From Barthelona sp. PCE (lineage: Eukaryota > Metamonada: BaSk clade), in the NCBI GenBank assembly GCA_040285745.1, contig JAUFOR010000008.1, positions 620,001-684,000 of the forward strand: a stretch of 64,000 nt of DNA, given 5' to 3'. The notes under the pieces are model-generated. The model was not told the origin of the DNA and did no database searches. It saw nothing but the letters and a program-made list of their open reading frames with translations. Made by a program: the position numbers and the translations under genes. This document shows positions 28,201 to 36,979 of this stretch, piece by piece (position 1 is the first letter of the stretch; each line of letters opens with the position of its first letter).

Positions 28201-29901
28201 GCAACTATTCAACTTCTAGAAGACAGGAAGCGCACGGATAAGCTATATTCACGCCGTCTTTCAGTGCTTGAGGAGCACATATTTCAACCAACAAGCGTTA
28301 TTGAGTTTTTCAACGAGACGCCTAGTGAGGATAATCTTGACTATTTGGGTGCTATTGGAGAAGTTGTGGAAGAGGAGTACGACACCGTTTCCGAGGGTGA
28401 GCTGAGCACTGATGAAGAGCTAGATCTGTTAAAAGGACGTATTGTCAAGCAGGTTTCTCTTTCTGATCTGTCACTGCCCCAAGCCAAGCTTTTAACACAA
28501 CAGTCGTTTCGAGTTAATGTAGAGAGCGTGGAGAACGCGGAGGACTTTCTGAAGAGGATGCACAGGGCAAACAGACTGGATAAATTTGTATTCGTTGAAA
28601 ATGATTTATGGGAGCATCCCACGATTAATGAATCGTGGGTAGAGATGGTAGAACCCCCACAGCCGGTTGTTATTGTGGACGAGCCAAGTTCATCAGAGGA
28701 AGAGCCGGAGCCTGAGCCTGAGCCTGAAGAAAAGGTTGAAGAAGAAAAGTTCCATGCAATTATGTATGCTGATGAAGCACCGATAGAAAAACAGGCATCG
28801 AGTGCAACATTGGAGATGCAAAGGCTTGAGGAGGAACGCCAGAAGAAACTTGATGATCAGGCAGAATACGCTCAAAAGATGGAAGAGATACTTGAACAAG
28901 AGCGTCTCGAAAAGGAGAAGGAAGACCAACTAACCATTATAACTCTCATCAACGAGCTAACGACGAAGGTGAACTTTGAGATCGCACTTGAATCCAAACT
29001 AAGAGACATGGACGATTCCATTGAATTAGTTTCAGCTCGATCTGAGGTTGATCGTATTGAAGAGTTCGAGAAACAGATGGACTTTGAGATGCCCAGTTAT
29101 CTGTATTCGCGCGTTGGAACTCCTGATATCGAGAGAGGGAGCTTCTTGTTTCGAAGCGACAAAATCTTTGTTGACACACTTGAGAAACGCGAACGTCTGT
29201 TTGATGAAGCTATCAACATCGGTAGAGTGCAGGATAACGTGGATAAGGTGGCATTGATATCACCTTTTGATTTGTCAAAGCTGAAACGCAAAGAATTGAA
29301 CACGGAACCTTCGGCTCGACAGTTAACGTATAGAGATCATCTTGAGCTCAAGTCATCCCGCCAAACTGACGAACTGGATCGTATACAGCGCAAGATAAAT
29401 ACGCGTAAGAAGGTAAAGGTGACAAAAGCAGACGCAGGTAAGGAGAACAACGTTCGTTTTGCGCGTCTTGATTATTCACATATGAAAACGAAGAAGAAGA
29501 CTATTTTTGAGCGCAAATCCGAGGAGTCTAAAGCTCGTGTACGTCAAGCCATTAAGCAGATGCGAAGGCAGTGGCTTGAGGAGGCAGGTAAGGCTTCCAA
29601 TGGATATTTCACAGTTCCACCAGTAGAGAAGGAGGATGGGGCATATCACTTGAAGACAACAAGTCAATTCTTGGAACACGAAGCGGACGATAACGATTCT
29701 GTTGTTAACTTCTCAGGTGGTGTTGTTCCAGATGTTTCATCAATGGAAGACCCTCTTATGAACCACATTGAGGAGTACTCGCACATTGTCAACAAAAAGT
29801 TTGGAGTTACAGATAAAGTGTTTGAAGTTCACGATGTTATGAGTGATTTTAAGGGCGTTTACTTCCCCAATTACACAATTCAATATGCCGGTGAGGATTG
29901 A
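25291..29901 (+). CDS. Giant charged coiled-coil protein
   Basis: 1536 residues from the first good ATG, at 25291. The open frame extends 30 codons upstream but only with a GTG start. Residues about 1-300 are basic and include an ordered part (LLISFGHQRTTKELYIDIQKQ, GYLNQFKNDSVALFPLSHN). About 300-580 are Ser/Pro/Glu-rich with repeated SRQSTPK-like sites. From about 560 to 1290 there are long charged coiled coils rich in Glu, Lys and Arg (EEREQRLMEAADDYSKYRE). The C-terminal 200 residues are again basic, then more ordered. No enzyme domain is visible. It is probably a cytoskeletal or flagellar scaffold; trichohyalin-like composition alone does not establish homology. It is the largest complete gene in the window and has no intron. 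Confidence 0.75.
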   Translation: MDSSVKKLRALDSSSTPISRYRPFIPKHKTLSHQRIIKRKNIVDFTDPLAANPKTELIKKGLKLGTRKQPIYVTNLLRNRQRITRSRAYRDHGLRNIPKNVSRKNHNKRPYGSSRMLYNFPNLLISFGHQRTTKELYIDIQKQFEHREREEVLFYETNDGVVKTIEDLRQAGYLNQFKNDSVALFPLSHNVVQDFTVEGQNIHLRHRPPRKPGYAIMRVRKGTGKKASIHVVQKSNSLKEFKQYQQHFRNHSVNSIVREKIRDEIYELMGKHAEILEGSTGLRRYKSSISMNSLQSALKALNVQELASNALRSAPASPRTASALDSSFKAEFEDATMLRSEVGTPLTDWGTGPVTPVEIPMDQEVLFFEEVKEEEVHLPPLHRSVSFSGIGSTLPSVGSMRRSTSLSSHGVGLMQLGAPSFDPIHEITQHSFLLDLDDSLLQSTPGQKDPRQLRPKTPPKLLVLEFESAPAEPSIQLFDVLSMIGQSQPLFEQEKEDEEESHLSEEEPTPPVSRQSTPKQSRQATPQVSKSIFDFITDEELAVLEANEAEMMEIHDVESMMAEKKRRLKDRLRAIEKERQVQLKKEQEKMKKKLEQDEAEEKRKHRLPSFKNVKSRFATPKPKPKQIETEVKKLEVVDSKRERPSSALDEEDDIKSTPKKKKPVKKGENKPKRRKPKKAFSTEEWLKKRKKKPQGRQIKPNNNELLRMLEEEEQRERENKQKELVEEILRKSHSSQSSRTASRQSELLTNRSTMSNASEMFFFDDIPEAEQRPSSVGFKQRKALKSRSDRKPKERRGSMFGLEDDLPPIEEEGGVPDIIEEIEQAALENEEEVQKEKERVEREKRIAEERERKKNQKDLNVKHSTKNNQKVKEMRSQKKERKIMQEMDIWTRKQIKIQQKAEAREKKKMAVLDKYSKRMNIKIVKEQERLERERLRRIKEEHERRLRMEEREQRLMEAADDYSKYREHKDATIQLLEDRKRTDKLYSRRLSVLEEHIFQPTSVIEFFNETPSEDNLDYLGAIGEVVEEEYDTVSEGELSTDEELDLLKGRIVKQVSLSDLSLPQAKLLTQQSFRVNVESVENAEDFLKRMHRANRLDKFVFVENDLWEHPTINESWVEMVEPPQPVVIVDEPSSSEEEPEPEPEPEEKVEEEKFHAIMYADEAPIEKQASSATLEMQRLEEERQKKLDDQAEYAQKMEEILEQERLEKEKEDQLTIITLINELTTKVNFEIALESKLRDMDDSIELVSARSEVDRIEEFEKQMDFEMPSYLYSRVGTPDIERGSFLFRSDKIFVDTLEKRERLFDEAINIGRVQDNVDKVALISPFDLSKLKRKELNTEPSARQLTYRDHLELKSSRQTDELDRIQRKINTRKKVKVTKADAGKENNVRFARLDYSHMKTKKKTIFERKSEESKARVRQAIKQMRRQWLEEAGKASNGYFTVPPVEKEDGAYHLKTTSQFLEHEADDNDSVVNFSGGVVPDVSSMEDPLMNHIEEYSHIVNKKFGVTDKVFEVHDVMSDFKGVYFPNYTIQYAGED

Positions 29902-30031
29902 ACATACTGCATACACTAGTAAAATACAGTAATTTGTTGCATTTGTCGTTCAGCTTTAAAAACCACTCATTGTGGATTTCTATCCTTTCTCATTTATTTT
30001 CATTTATTTATTACTTTAAAGGGGCTATACG

Positions 30032-30751
30032 ATGAGAGTTAAGCGTAAGAAGGAGTTCAGAAAGGTGATGCAGTTCTACCATCAGCTTTTTAAATTTTCA
30101 CAGCCTTACAGGGTGCTTGTTGACGGTACATTTATTCAAGGATGTCTCGACTCGCAGATTATGGTTGAAGATCAACTAAAAAAGATGTTGGGCGACTTCA
30201 AGGCAAAGATTATGATTACAGAATGCTGTTTAAGTGAACTGTCACGTCTTGGTGGATCACTGCGCGGCGCATTTAACATCGCTACATCACTTGAGGTTTG
30301 CGATTGTCATCATCTGGATAAGGATGGGGAGAAATCAGCATCAGAGTGTTTTTTGGACTTGCTGGATTATTCAAACCCTAAGAAATACATTATCTGTTCT
30401 CAAGACCGCCGTTTGCAGCGTATGTGCCGTAAGAAGGTCGGTGTTCCTATTGTTTATCTCGTTAACAACGCACCCGTCATGGAGCAACCAAGTGAGAATA
30501 CGAAGCGTTCTGCTAAGAACCGTGCAATTCGTGCTGCAAACGATGGAAAACTTCCACGCAGGGACAGGGCGACAGGTCCGAAGCGTAAAGAGAAGAATCC
30601 CAATCCTTTGAGCTGCAAAAAGAAAAAGGATAAAACGCCTCAGCATCAACCGAAGAAGAAGCGTGTACGTAGTAGAAATAAGAAAAAGGAGTTTACAGAA
30701 GGTGAATGTACTGCAACAACGGTTGTTAAAGAAAAAGAAAGCACTGATTAA
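30032..30751 (+). CDS. UTP23: rRNA-processing protein UTP23
   Basis: 239 residues. The N-terminus (MRVKRKKEFRKVMQFYHQLF, then QPYRVLVDGTFIQGCL) and the PIN-like core match UTP23. A zinc-binding cluster CDCHH with nearby Cys is kept, and the typical end motif NPLSCKKKKDK lies in the basic tail. UTP23 is an SSU-processome component that handles snR30/U17 snoRNA during 18S rRNA maturation in the nucleolus. Some PIN acidic residues remain (LVDGTF, CSQDRRLQ), as in other family members where activity is often weak or lost. The stop is shared with the convergent centrin gene in TTAA at 30748-30751. RRP9, another SSU-processome protein, is encoded 1.8 kb downstream. Confidence 0.9.
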   Translation: MRVKRKKEFRKVMQFYHQLFKFSQPYRVLVDGTFIQGCLDSQIMVEDQLKKMLGDFKAKIMITECCLSELSRLGGSLRGAFNIATSLEVCDCHHLDKDGEKSASECFLDLLDYSNPKKYIICSQDRRLQRMCRKKVGVPIVYLVNNAPVMEQPSENTKRSAKNRAIRAANDGKLPRRDRATGPKRKEKNPNPLSCKKKKDKTPQHQPKKKRVRSRNKKKEFTEGECTATTVVKEKESTD

Positions 30752-31271
30752 GGTAATTGTGAAGTCATGATACGAAGGAAATCATCAAAAGTGACAAACT
30801 TTCCATCTGGATCACTAGAGAATTCGGAAATCATTGCTTCAAGCTCGGCCTCGTCTACAGGCTCGTTTAATTCACGGCAAGTTCTCTTTAAATCAGTGAA
30901 GCTAATCTTACCATTTCCTTGTACATCAATAAGGTTGAAAGCTGTTCTAATTTCCTCAACTGGATCTCTCTGGACGATCTTTTCACCCATTACGTTGGAA
31001 AAAGCAGAAAAATCAATCATACCTTCCTCACCATATTCTTCCAAGATGCGAAGAACTTCAGGCTTTGAAGTCTCGAGGCCAAGTGCTCGCATGGCAACCT
31101 AAACGTGAGTTTCATGTGTTAAATAAATAAATATACCTTTAATTCGTGATACCCAAGTCTGTTTGTCTTATCGACATCGAATAGTGTGAATGCTTCGCGG
31201 ATTTCTGTCTGTTGCTCAGAGGTGAGTTCGGTGCGGCGCTTTCTCCTTGTTTGCGTAAGGCTCATAGACAT
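30748..31271 (-). CDS. Centrin (two exons)
   Basis: Exons are 31271-31137 and 31098-30748, 161 residues. Spliced sequence at the junction, YHELKVAMRALGLE, is the diagnostic centrin motif. Exon 1 carries RRKRRTELTSEQQTEIREAF with EF-hand 1, DVDKTNRLGYHE. EF-hand 3 reads DVQGNGKISFTD. EF-hand 2 (EEYGEEGMIDFSAF) and EF-hand 4 (SSDPDGKFVTFDDF) deviate from the full Ca2+ loop. Centrins sit at basal bodies, centrioles and in striated fibres, and also join nuclear pores and repair complexes. Its presence fits a flagellate cell. The N-terminus may start at either of two in-frame ATGs (31271, 31265). Confidence 0.9.
31099..31136 (-). other. Spliceosomal intron, centrin
   Basis: 38 nt, phase 0, GTATAT to ACTCACGTTTAG. 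Removal joins ELK to VAMRALG. It is the shortest intron found in the window. Confidence 0.9.
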
Positions 31272-31618
31272 TGTAGAAGGATAAAAAACTTGAAACGGAT
31301 TATGGAGAGATTTTTGACCTTCGTCTGCTATGTATTCCTCCTTTGAAGCCTGGAAAAACCATGGCGCACACTATTATTCCTTGCAGACTTGTTTTCTGGA
31401 AAATCTTTTCATTTATATGATTTGTAATTTTAACGCGGTTCTCCTGGCCACAGCCTCAATTGCAACAGGCATGAGCGTTAAGAAAAAATATAAACTGAAT
31501 AATGCAATGTTTACTACAAAAACTTTCTCCTGAATCATGAATATGGTATCCTTCCCTGTTATTGAGAGAAGGACGATCCCAACTGCAACAAAACCAAACC
31601 ATTAAAGCTCAAAATAGA
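31272..31618. other. Intergenic, no gene seen
   Basis: Between the centrin start and the TRM7 3' end. A short plus-strand open frame (31330-31533) has no family likeness and unremarkable composition, so I do not call it. It probably includes the centrin promoter. Confidence 0.5.
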
Positions 31619-32488
31619 TCAGTCATCCTCACTCACACGTTGCACCTTTCTCAGGTTCTCTTGTCTGATTGCCTCTGCATATGGTGGGTTTATGGGCTCG
31701 GCTACCGGCTGCAACACCATCTCTTCCATCTCTAACTGAAAGGATTTCATAGAATCCCAACCGCTTACATCACCACATGCAACGAATGGAATGAATCTCT
31801 TTCTTGGGTCGTCGTTCGACCACACATCAAAGTCCTCTGGTAGATGGGAGGGAGATAGCGTTAAATCAGGGACATACCATGATGGAGGCCGGAAACCTTG
31901 GCACAATAAAAAAGCTTCGGCACTTGAAGCACGGCTTGAAGTGGGTTTGGTATACAGCACTTTATCGAAGAATATCTTCATCTGTTGAACTAATAAATTG
32001 GAATGGGAGGCCCTAAACACTTTGGTCAAGAAAGTTCCGCCACAGCGTAACAAGAAACTCGCGATATTGAACGCAGCAAGCACAAGTTGCGCCTGTATGT
32101 ATTCGTCCAGATCATGTAATCCAGATACGTCTGGGGCACCATCGCAAACGACAAGATCTGCAAGTTCACCACTGAAAAGCTCAATTATAGACTCAGCAGT
32201 GGACACCTGTGTGATGTCGCCTTGAAGAAAAGTCACACCATCGATGTCAGCAATCTCGTTAAGATCAACTGCCACAAGTCTTCCTTCCGCTGCTGTGGGG
32301 TTAACTCGTTGGGCTAACACTTGCGACCACGATCCAGGTGCAGCACAAAGGTCAACAGCACGTGTTACACCACTGAGAATATCGAATTCATTGTCAATCT
32401 GAAGAAGCTTGAAGGCAGATCGAGCCCTGTATCCCTCTTCTTTTGCTTTTCGATAGAAGATGTCCCTCCTGTCCTTTGAACGGCCCAT
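31619..32488 (-). CDS. TRM7: tRNA 2'-O-methyltransferase TRM7/FTSJ1
   Basis: 289 residues. MGRSKDRRDIFYRKAKEEGY, RARSAFKLLQID, the SAM motif VDLCAAPGSWSQVL and CDGAPDVSGLHD are near-perfect TRM7 landmarks. The catalytic K-D-K-E set is visible: K27 in SAFKLL, D in VVCDGAPD, K in FLTKVFR, E in SSAEAFLLC. The enzyme methylates ribose at anticodon-loop positions 32 and 34 of some tRNAs, using partner proteins (TRM732, TRM734) not present here. Cytosolic. The C-terminal 60 residues (FVACGDVSGWDSMKSF) also follow the family. No oddities were seen. Confidence 0.95.
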   Translation of the reverse strand: MGRSKDRRDIFYRKAKEEGYRARSAFKLLQIDNEFDILSGVTRAVDLCAAPGSWSQVLAQRVNPTAAEGRLVAVDLNEIADIDGVTFLQGDITQVSTAESIIELFSGELADLVVCDGAPDVSGLHDLDEYIQAQLVLAAFNIASFLLRCGGTFLTKVFRASHSNLLVQQMKIFFDKVLYTKPTSSRASSAEAFLLCQGFRPPSWYVPDLTLSPSHLPEDFDVWSNDDPRKRFIPFVACGDVSGWDSMKSFQLEMEEMVLQPVAEPINPPYAEAIRQENLRKVQRVSEDD

Positions 32489-32558
32489 TTATCTATAAAT
32501 ACACTGAAAAGAGGTAAAATTTCACTTACGCTTATTCTCTTTCTTTCTGCATTACATA

Positions 32559-34010
32559 ATGGGTGTACGCAGTGTAGGGGCCAGGGGCCAGAAGATTCAG
32601 AGGACAGATTCGTATGAAGAGATCAATAGTGACGAGTATAACTCAGATGAAGATTTTGAGAACAGTGACGCAACTGTCGAAGGCGTACCAGAGGTTAACG
32701 CCGAGACTGCAGCAGAGCAAAGGTTGAGATTAGCAACAGAAGCGATTGGATTTCTTGAACAAGCTAACTTGGACAATGATGATTTCTTCGCAGATACACA
32801 CTTCCACACTGTTACAGACAAGGTTAAGTACCGTATGCAGAAGGAGCAGGGCACTTTATCACGCGATTTTGTTGAGAAACTTCCCGAAGATTTTGAAGTT
32901 TTCCAGTTACGTGGTCATAAGAACTCATGCACAGGTGTCTCGATCGATAATGAGAAAAACGAGGCCTATTCAGTGGGAAAAGACGGTGCAATCACGAAAT
33001 ACTCTCTAAAGTATCCCCCTACAAAGATTAAAACGTTGAAGACAGGTTTGGGATTTTTTACATGTTGTCAGTACTTTGAGGCACTTGAAAGCCTCGTAGT
33101 CGGCGCAGACGACGGTGCAATCTATGTTTTTTCATCGGAGCTGTCAAGCGAAGAGGAGCCAGTGATATTGCCAGTTACTTATACACACAAAAAAAGCATT
33201 ACAGGACTGGCAAAGTGCAAAGACATGCCCTCATATCTGTTTTCTAGCGGTATGGACGGTGTCATGAAAACGTGGGATCTACAGAGTTGCTCGTTCATCG
33301 GTGAGCACTTTGGTCACATAGCTGGTATCACAAACATTGCTTGTCTCAGGACTGAGCAACCAGTGACGGTAGGCGATGACCATATGCTCATGGTATGGAA
33401 GATTGAGAAAGGCACGCATCTAGAGCTGAAGGCGAAGACTCAATACACGCTCGATGCAGTAACAATGCTGTCTGATACAGTGTATGTCGCTGGTGGTCAG
33501 GACGGTGGTCTGTATGTTTTCAACAGGAAGCGAAAGCGTCCCACATGTGTAAGGCTTGGTGCACACAAGATTCGAACTGAGGAACCTGAGACTGAAGAAG
33601 AACAAGCACTGCTTGATATTGAGGGATCTTTATTACCCGATAAGCCGAGTGCTTGCTGGGTTAGCTCACTTTCCAACGTCCCAGGCACAACAAATGCTTT
33701 CTTCAGCGGATCCAATAGTGGAGCTATTAGATTGTGGCACAGAAAACTGAAGAAGAATGGCAAGCCAGGTCTGAAGTGCATTCGTCGCGTACCCGTCAGG
33801 GGTTTCGTGAATGATATGTCTGTCAAGAACGATTCAACAGTGCTAGTAGGCGCCGTAGGAAGAAGTCATCGTCTTGGTGAATGGCAACGGGTACGTAACG
33901 GAGTTAAGAATGGTATTTGTGTTGTTTACTTGGCAGAAAAGGACTATATAACAGGGATGCAAGAAGCTGACATGAAAAAGGAAGAGGAGACAGAGGCAGA
34001 TGATTTCTAA
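32559..34010 (+). CDS. RRP9: U3 snoRNP WD40 protein RRP9 (U3-55K)
   Basis: 483 residues. The acidic N-terminal region with ETAAEQRLRLATEAIGFLEQ is the typical RRP9 leader, followed by KVKYRMQKEQGTLSRDF. A seven-bladed WD40 propeller runs from about 110 to 460 (RGHKNSCTGVSIDNEKN, FSSGMDGVMKTWDLQ, VAGGQDGGLYVFNRKR). The end GRSHRLGEWQRVRNGVKNGI matches the conserved RRP9 C-terminal blade. It binds the U3 snoRNA box B/C motif in the SSU processome and is needed for 18S rRNA cleavage. It stands head to head with TRM7 with only 70 bases between starts, so the two likely share a bidirectional promoter. Confidence 0.9.
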   Translation: MGVRSVGARGQKIQRTDSYEEINSDEYNSDEDFENSDATVEGVPEVNAETAAEQRLRLATEAIGFLEQANLDNDDFFADTHFHTVTDKVKYRMQKEQGTLSRDFVEKLPEDFEVFQLRGHKNSCTGVSIDNEKNEAYSVGKDGAITKYSLKYPPTKIKTLKTGLGFFTCCQYFEALESLVVGADDGAIYVFSSELSSEEEPVILPVTYTHKKSITGLAKCKDMPSYLFSSGMDGVMKTWDLQSCSFIGEHFGHIAGITNIACLRTEQPVTVGDDHMLMVWKIEKGTHLELKAKTQYTLDAVTMLSDTVYVAGGQDGGLYVFNRKRKRPTCVRLGAHKIRTEEPETEEEQALLDIEGSLLPDKPSACWVSSLSNVPGTTNAFFSGSNSGAIRLWHRKLKKNGKPGLKCIRRVPVRGFVNDMSVKNDSTVLVGAVGRSHRLGEWQRVRNGVKNGICVVYLAEKDYITGMQEADMKKEEETEADDF

Positions 34011-34036
34011 GAAAATCGAAGTAAAATCAAAAGCAA

Positions 34037-34915
34037 CTAGTGGTAAATAATTGACGAAGCTATAAGTTTCGTGATCTCTGGTCGTACATCCTCGCATGTG
34101 GACAGCTTTTCTAGAACTGGTATTATGTTTAGCAATTCGCAATCCGACATGTCCGTCTTCCATGTGTCTATGCCAATTGCATTACTACGGTGCAACATGT
34201 AAGAGACACTGCTATTGTCTAATATGATGACATTCTTCAGCTTGCGTCCCAAAAGAGAGAGATCTTTAACATAATTACTATTAATAAATGAACAAGAATC
34301 CCGAAATAACCTAAACGGAATCTTCTCGTTGTAATCAATTAAATCAATTAGCGGGTCTGCATACTTTGATATGGATGCTGTGAATATCACTACTTCAAAC
34401 ATTTCTGTAACCTTCATAATAAACTCATCAACATACGGTCGTTTACCGACATAAGCCATGAATGTTGTTCCATCTATTACTACAGGTAGGGCATAATCTG
34501 ACCTTGTGTTGGGGGTGGGCATGAACGTAGAATGGATTAACGTCTCATCAAGATCAAGAACTAAAGTTTTCTTATTAACATACTTCTCTGACTGCGGTGG
34601 TAAAAGTAAATGTCTAGAAGTCAAAAGTGGATCAGAGTGGGTCTCAAGCAGTCTCTCTGTTTGATTTGAAGATGAACAACAAAAGATACTACCAAAAAAA
34701 CGAAACATTCGTGTTGTGAAACCCTCTGTTCTTCTTTCAGGAAGCAAAATGTTTGGGTTCATCGCAATACGATTCTCACGTCTGTGATTAACATCATGAA
34801 CCTGAGTTACAATTACACTAGTATCAAGTTCTACATTTCGTTGCTTACTTCCCCATTGTCGACGCTGCGAGTCAGACAAAAATGCTGCAGATGAGCCCTT
34901 GTGTCTTCTTGACAT
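34037..34915 (-). CDS. CTD-type (SCP/NIF) phosphatase
   Basis: About 292 residues from the ATG at 34915. An earlier in-frame ATG at 35035 would add 40 residues without domain likeness, so I prefer 34915. The catalytic motif LVLDLDETLIHST and the second block NVIILDNSSVSYMLH are those of the FCP/SCP (NIF) HAD phosphatases; the order DLDET, TASISKYADPLIDLID, RDSC, LDNS is complete. Such enzymes dephosphorylate the RNA polymerase II CTD or, as Dullard/CTDNEP1, a lipin at the nuclear envelope. The N-terminal half is low complexity with a Cys cluster (FCCSS) near residue 79. Substrate choice cannot be told from sequence. Confidence 0.85.
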   Translation of the reverse strand: MSRRHKGSSAAFLSDSQRRQWGSKQRNVELDTSVIVTQVHDVNHRRENRIAMNPNILLPERRTEGFTTRMFRFFGSIFCCSSSNQTERLLETHSDPLLTSRHLLLPPQSEKYVNKKTLVLDLDETLIHSTFMPTPNTRSDYALPVVIDGTTFMAYVGKRPYVDEFIMKVTEMFEVVIFTASISKYADPLIDLIDYNEKIPFRLFRDSCSFINSNYVKDLSLLGRKLKNVIILDNSSVSYMLHRSNAIGIDTWKTDMSDCELLNIIPVLEKLSTCEDVRPEITKLIASSIIYH

Positions 34916-35104
34916 CAAAGAATGCTCAGAAATGTGAGAGAAAATAAAAAACGATTTTTCTATGGTTCTACGTAATATAACATTGTTTTGGTTATTCCAA
35001 AGTACACTGTACGAGCTTCTAGGAAAAAAAAACATTGTGAGCTAGAAAGAAAATACCTGTTTATTAAGATGAGCTTATGGAAGGATAATGCGAATTTTAA
35101 AAAA

Positions 35105-35620
35105 TTACAATTGATTTCGTACATACCACCTCATGAAAGTCGCCCTTGTTATGACTTCTATTGTTTCCGAAGTGTTTTCATCAACCTGTGAAGTGTTGAC
35201 GACTGGATTCATGGGATTATGCTTAGCAGTAATCTCCTCAGCAAGTTCCAGCCACAATAGCTCAAAGAGCAGATTACAATCTTGTTCGGCTGATGATATA
35301 ATGTGTGTTTGATTTATAAGGACCCTGAATTGATCCTCTGTCAGATAACCAATGTTATCAACGTCAAGAAGACCAAAAACGTGAGCCGCCATTGATGCTG
35401 GAGCTTTAAGAACGTCTTTTTGTGCAGCCAAAATCAATTCTTTTAGTTTCTCAAGTGTTACAGATTCAACATTGCCCATAAGCTTTTCAATGCTTTGATA
35501 GTTAAGGGATAATATCTCGCAAATGTGCCTTACTTCAGTAGGATTGACCCCGCCCGGTTGTAAAGGAACGTAGAAGTCGAATAGTTCGTCGATTAACGAA
35601 TTTAGCTTGGTGCTACTCAT
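35105..35620 (-). CDS. EF-hand-like small protein
   Basis: 171 residues. One recognisable EF-hand-like unit near 85-105 (VFGLLDVDNIGYLTEDQFRVL) lacks some Ca2+ ligands. The rest is helical, with a layout like calmodulin-superfamily proteins but no other clear loop. The N-terminus MSSTKLNSLIDELFDFY has no lipidation signal. The C-terminus TFMRWYVRNQL includes a GTATGT at DNA level that could be a 5' splice site. I found no sensible downstream exon, so I keep it as one exon. Role unknown; Ca2+-independent scaffold or axonemal protein are possibilities. Confidence 0.6.
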   Translation of the reverse strand: MSSTKLNSLIDELFDFYVPLQPGGVNPTEVRHICEILSLNYQSIEKLMGNVESVTLEKLKELILAAQKDVLKAPASMAAHVFGLLDVDNIGYLTEDQFRVLINQTHIISSAEQDCNLLFELLWLELAEEITAKHNPMNPVVNTSQVDENTSETIEVITRATFMRWYVRNQL

Positions 35621-35737
35621 GTTATGATCGAAATATTTAAAAAAATAAAGTGTGCAATGAAGTGATAGGATGAAAAAACAGCTACGTTTTTATTTATATC
35701 CAATATCTGGTAAATGTGCTCTTAAGTTGCAGCATTG

Positions 35738-36778
35738 TTACATCTCGCCAGTCTTCTCAAGCTTCTCAATGCGCTCAAACAACTCACCTGAAATGCTAGA
35801 TACATCGGCTGCCACGATACCAAAACTATTGTAAGAAGCAACAGAACCAGCTAAATCGGACGAACACACCACAAACACGAAACTATGATCAATTAAGGCA
35901 TCCAATAACGGTTCTTTATCCAACAACATTTGCTTAACTTCATCAGGGAGTTCGTCAATGACAAGGATGCGGTGGAGGTGCTCTGAGCAGCTCATATCCC
36001 TAACTGTTGTGAGGCGTTCAGCTGTAGCAGGCAAAGCAACCATACTGAATGTGGATTTCATTGCAACGCAATGACCCTGGGTATGGGGAATAAATGGGGT
36101 GTGCTCGCGTCCCCTGAGCGGGGTTAGGGTGGCAAGCAGAGCAAGACAATCGCTGCTTAAGGGAGAGCTACGGGATTGATCGTATATCAAACTATCGATA
36201 TAGTCTGGTGTGAAGTTGTACACGCTTGACCACATATTGTGCAGGGGATCTCTGTTTATCTCCTTGAATTGCTCATCAAACTCATTGTATACAGAACCAC
36301 TAAAACACTGGAATGAAACGTTTTTGCACATTTCAATGATTGGTCTGGTTGTGCTGTGCAGACAGATGCGCACGTTTTCGCACTTCTTGAACCGAATTTG
36401 ACCACCACTGACGACAAGAGTACAGTCCTTACATTCTCTGATAAAGATCGGTCCATTGATGGGACCAAAAAAGAAGTTACAGCCCTCACAGGCATCTACG
36501 TTGACGGAGTCGGTACCCCTCGCAAGTACAAAATTGCAATCTGTGCAGTCTTCAACACAAAATTGGTTTCCAGCCGGATCATCTGGTTTCACAAGCACAT
36601 CCTCGTTGGATTTGTTCATGTGGATCGAGTATTTGATCATTTGCTCGCGCGTAGGTTGCGGTTTGTCCTCTTTATCGCTTTCATTCACGGATTGTTGTTG
36701 AGGAACAGCTGTTACAAATTCACCAACGTCAAGTTCCTCATCGTCGGTTGCTGATGTTCTTGAACACAAATTGCCCAT
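35738..36778 (-). CDS. RP2: RP2 (XRP2)-like ARL3 GAP
   Basis: 346 residues. The start MGNLCSR carries the myristoylation Gly2 and a palmitoylation-type Cys5, as in RP2. The TBCC beta-helix covers about 60-190: CVEDCTDCNFVLARGTDSV, GPIFIRECKDCTLVVSGGQI, and the catalytic arginine finger region GGQIRFKKCENV followed by RPIIEMCKN. The block FKEINRDPLHNMWSSVYNFTP matches RP2 just after the TBCC domain. The C-terminal domain is more divergent. RP2 stimulates GTP hydrolysis by ARL3, controlling release of lipidated cargo into cilia. This is the best cilium-specific marker in the window. Confidence 0.9.
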   Translation of the reverse strand: MGNLCSRTSATDDEELDVGEFVTAVPQQQSVNESDKEDKPQPTREQMIKYSIHMNKSNEDVLVKPDDPAGNQFCVEDCTDCNFVLARGTDSVNVDACEGCNFFFGPINGPIFIRECKDCTLVVSGGQIRFKKCENVRICLHSTTRPIIEMCKNVSFQCFSGSVYNEFDEQFKEINRDPLHNMWSSVYNFTPDYIDSLIYDQSRSSPLSSDCLALLATLTPLRGREHTPFIPHTQGHCVAMKSTFSMVALPATAERLTTVRDMSCSEHLHRILVIDELPDEVKQMLLDKEPLLDALIDHSFVFVVCSSDLAGSVASYNSFGIVAADVSSISGELFERIEKLEKTGEM

Positions 36779-36979
36779 TTAAACGTGCAGAAATATTAAA
36801 TGCAAAGAAGAACGGAAAGAATTGTGATAACAGGTTTGTGTGTTCATGTTGGTCAATTGGACAGCAATGTTCGGTATATCCCACAGGCGTAGCCATATAA
36901 AGAAAGTGTGTTAGAACAGAACTCGTTTTCTCTTTTTCTCTTTTGTACCAATCTATTTTGGGCTTATCTTACCTTTTTC

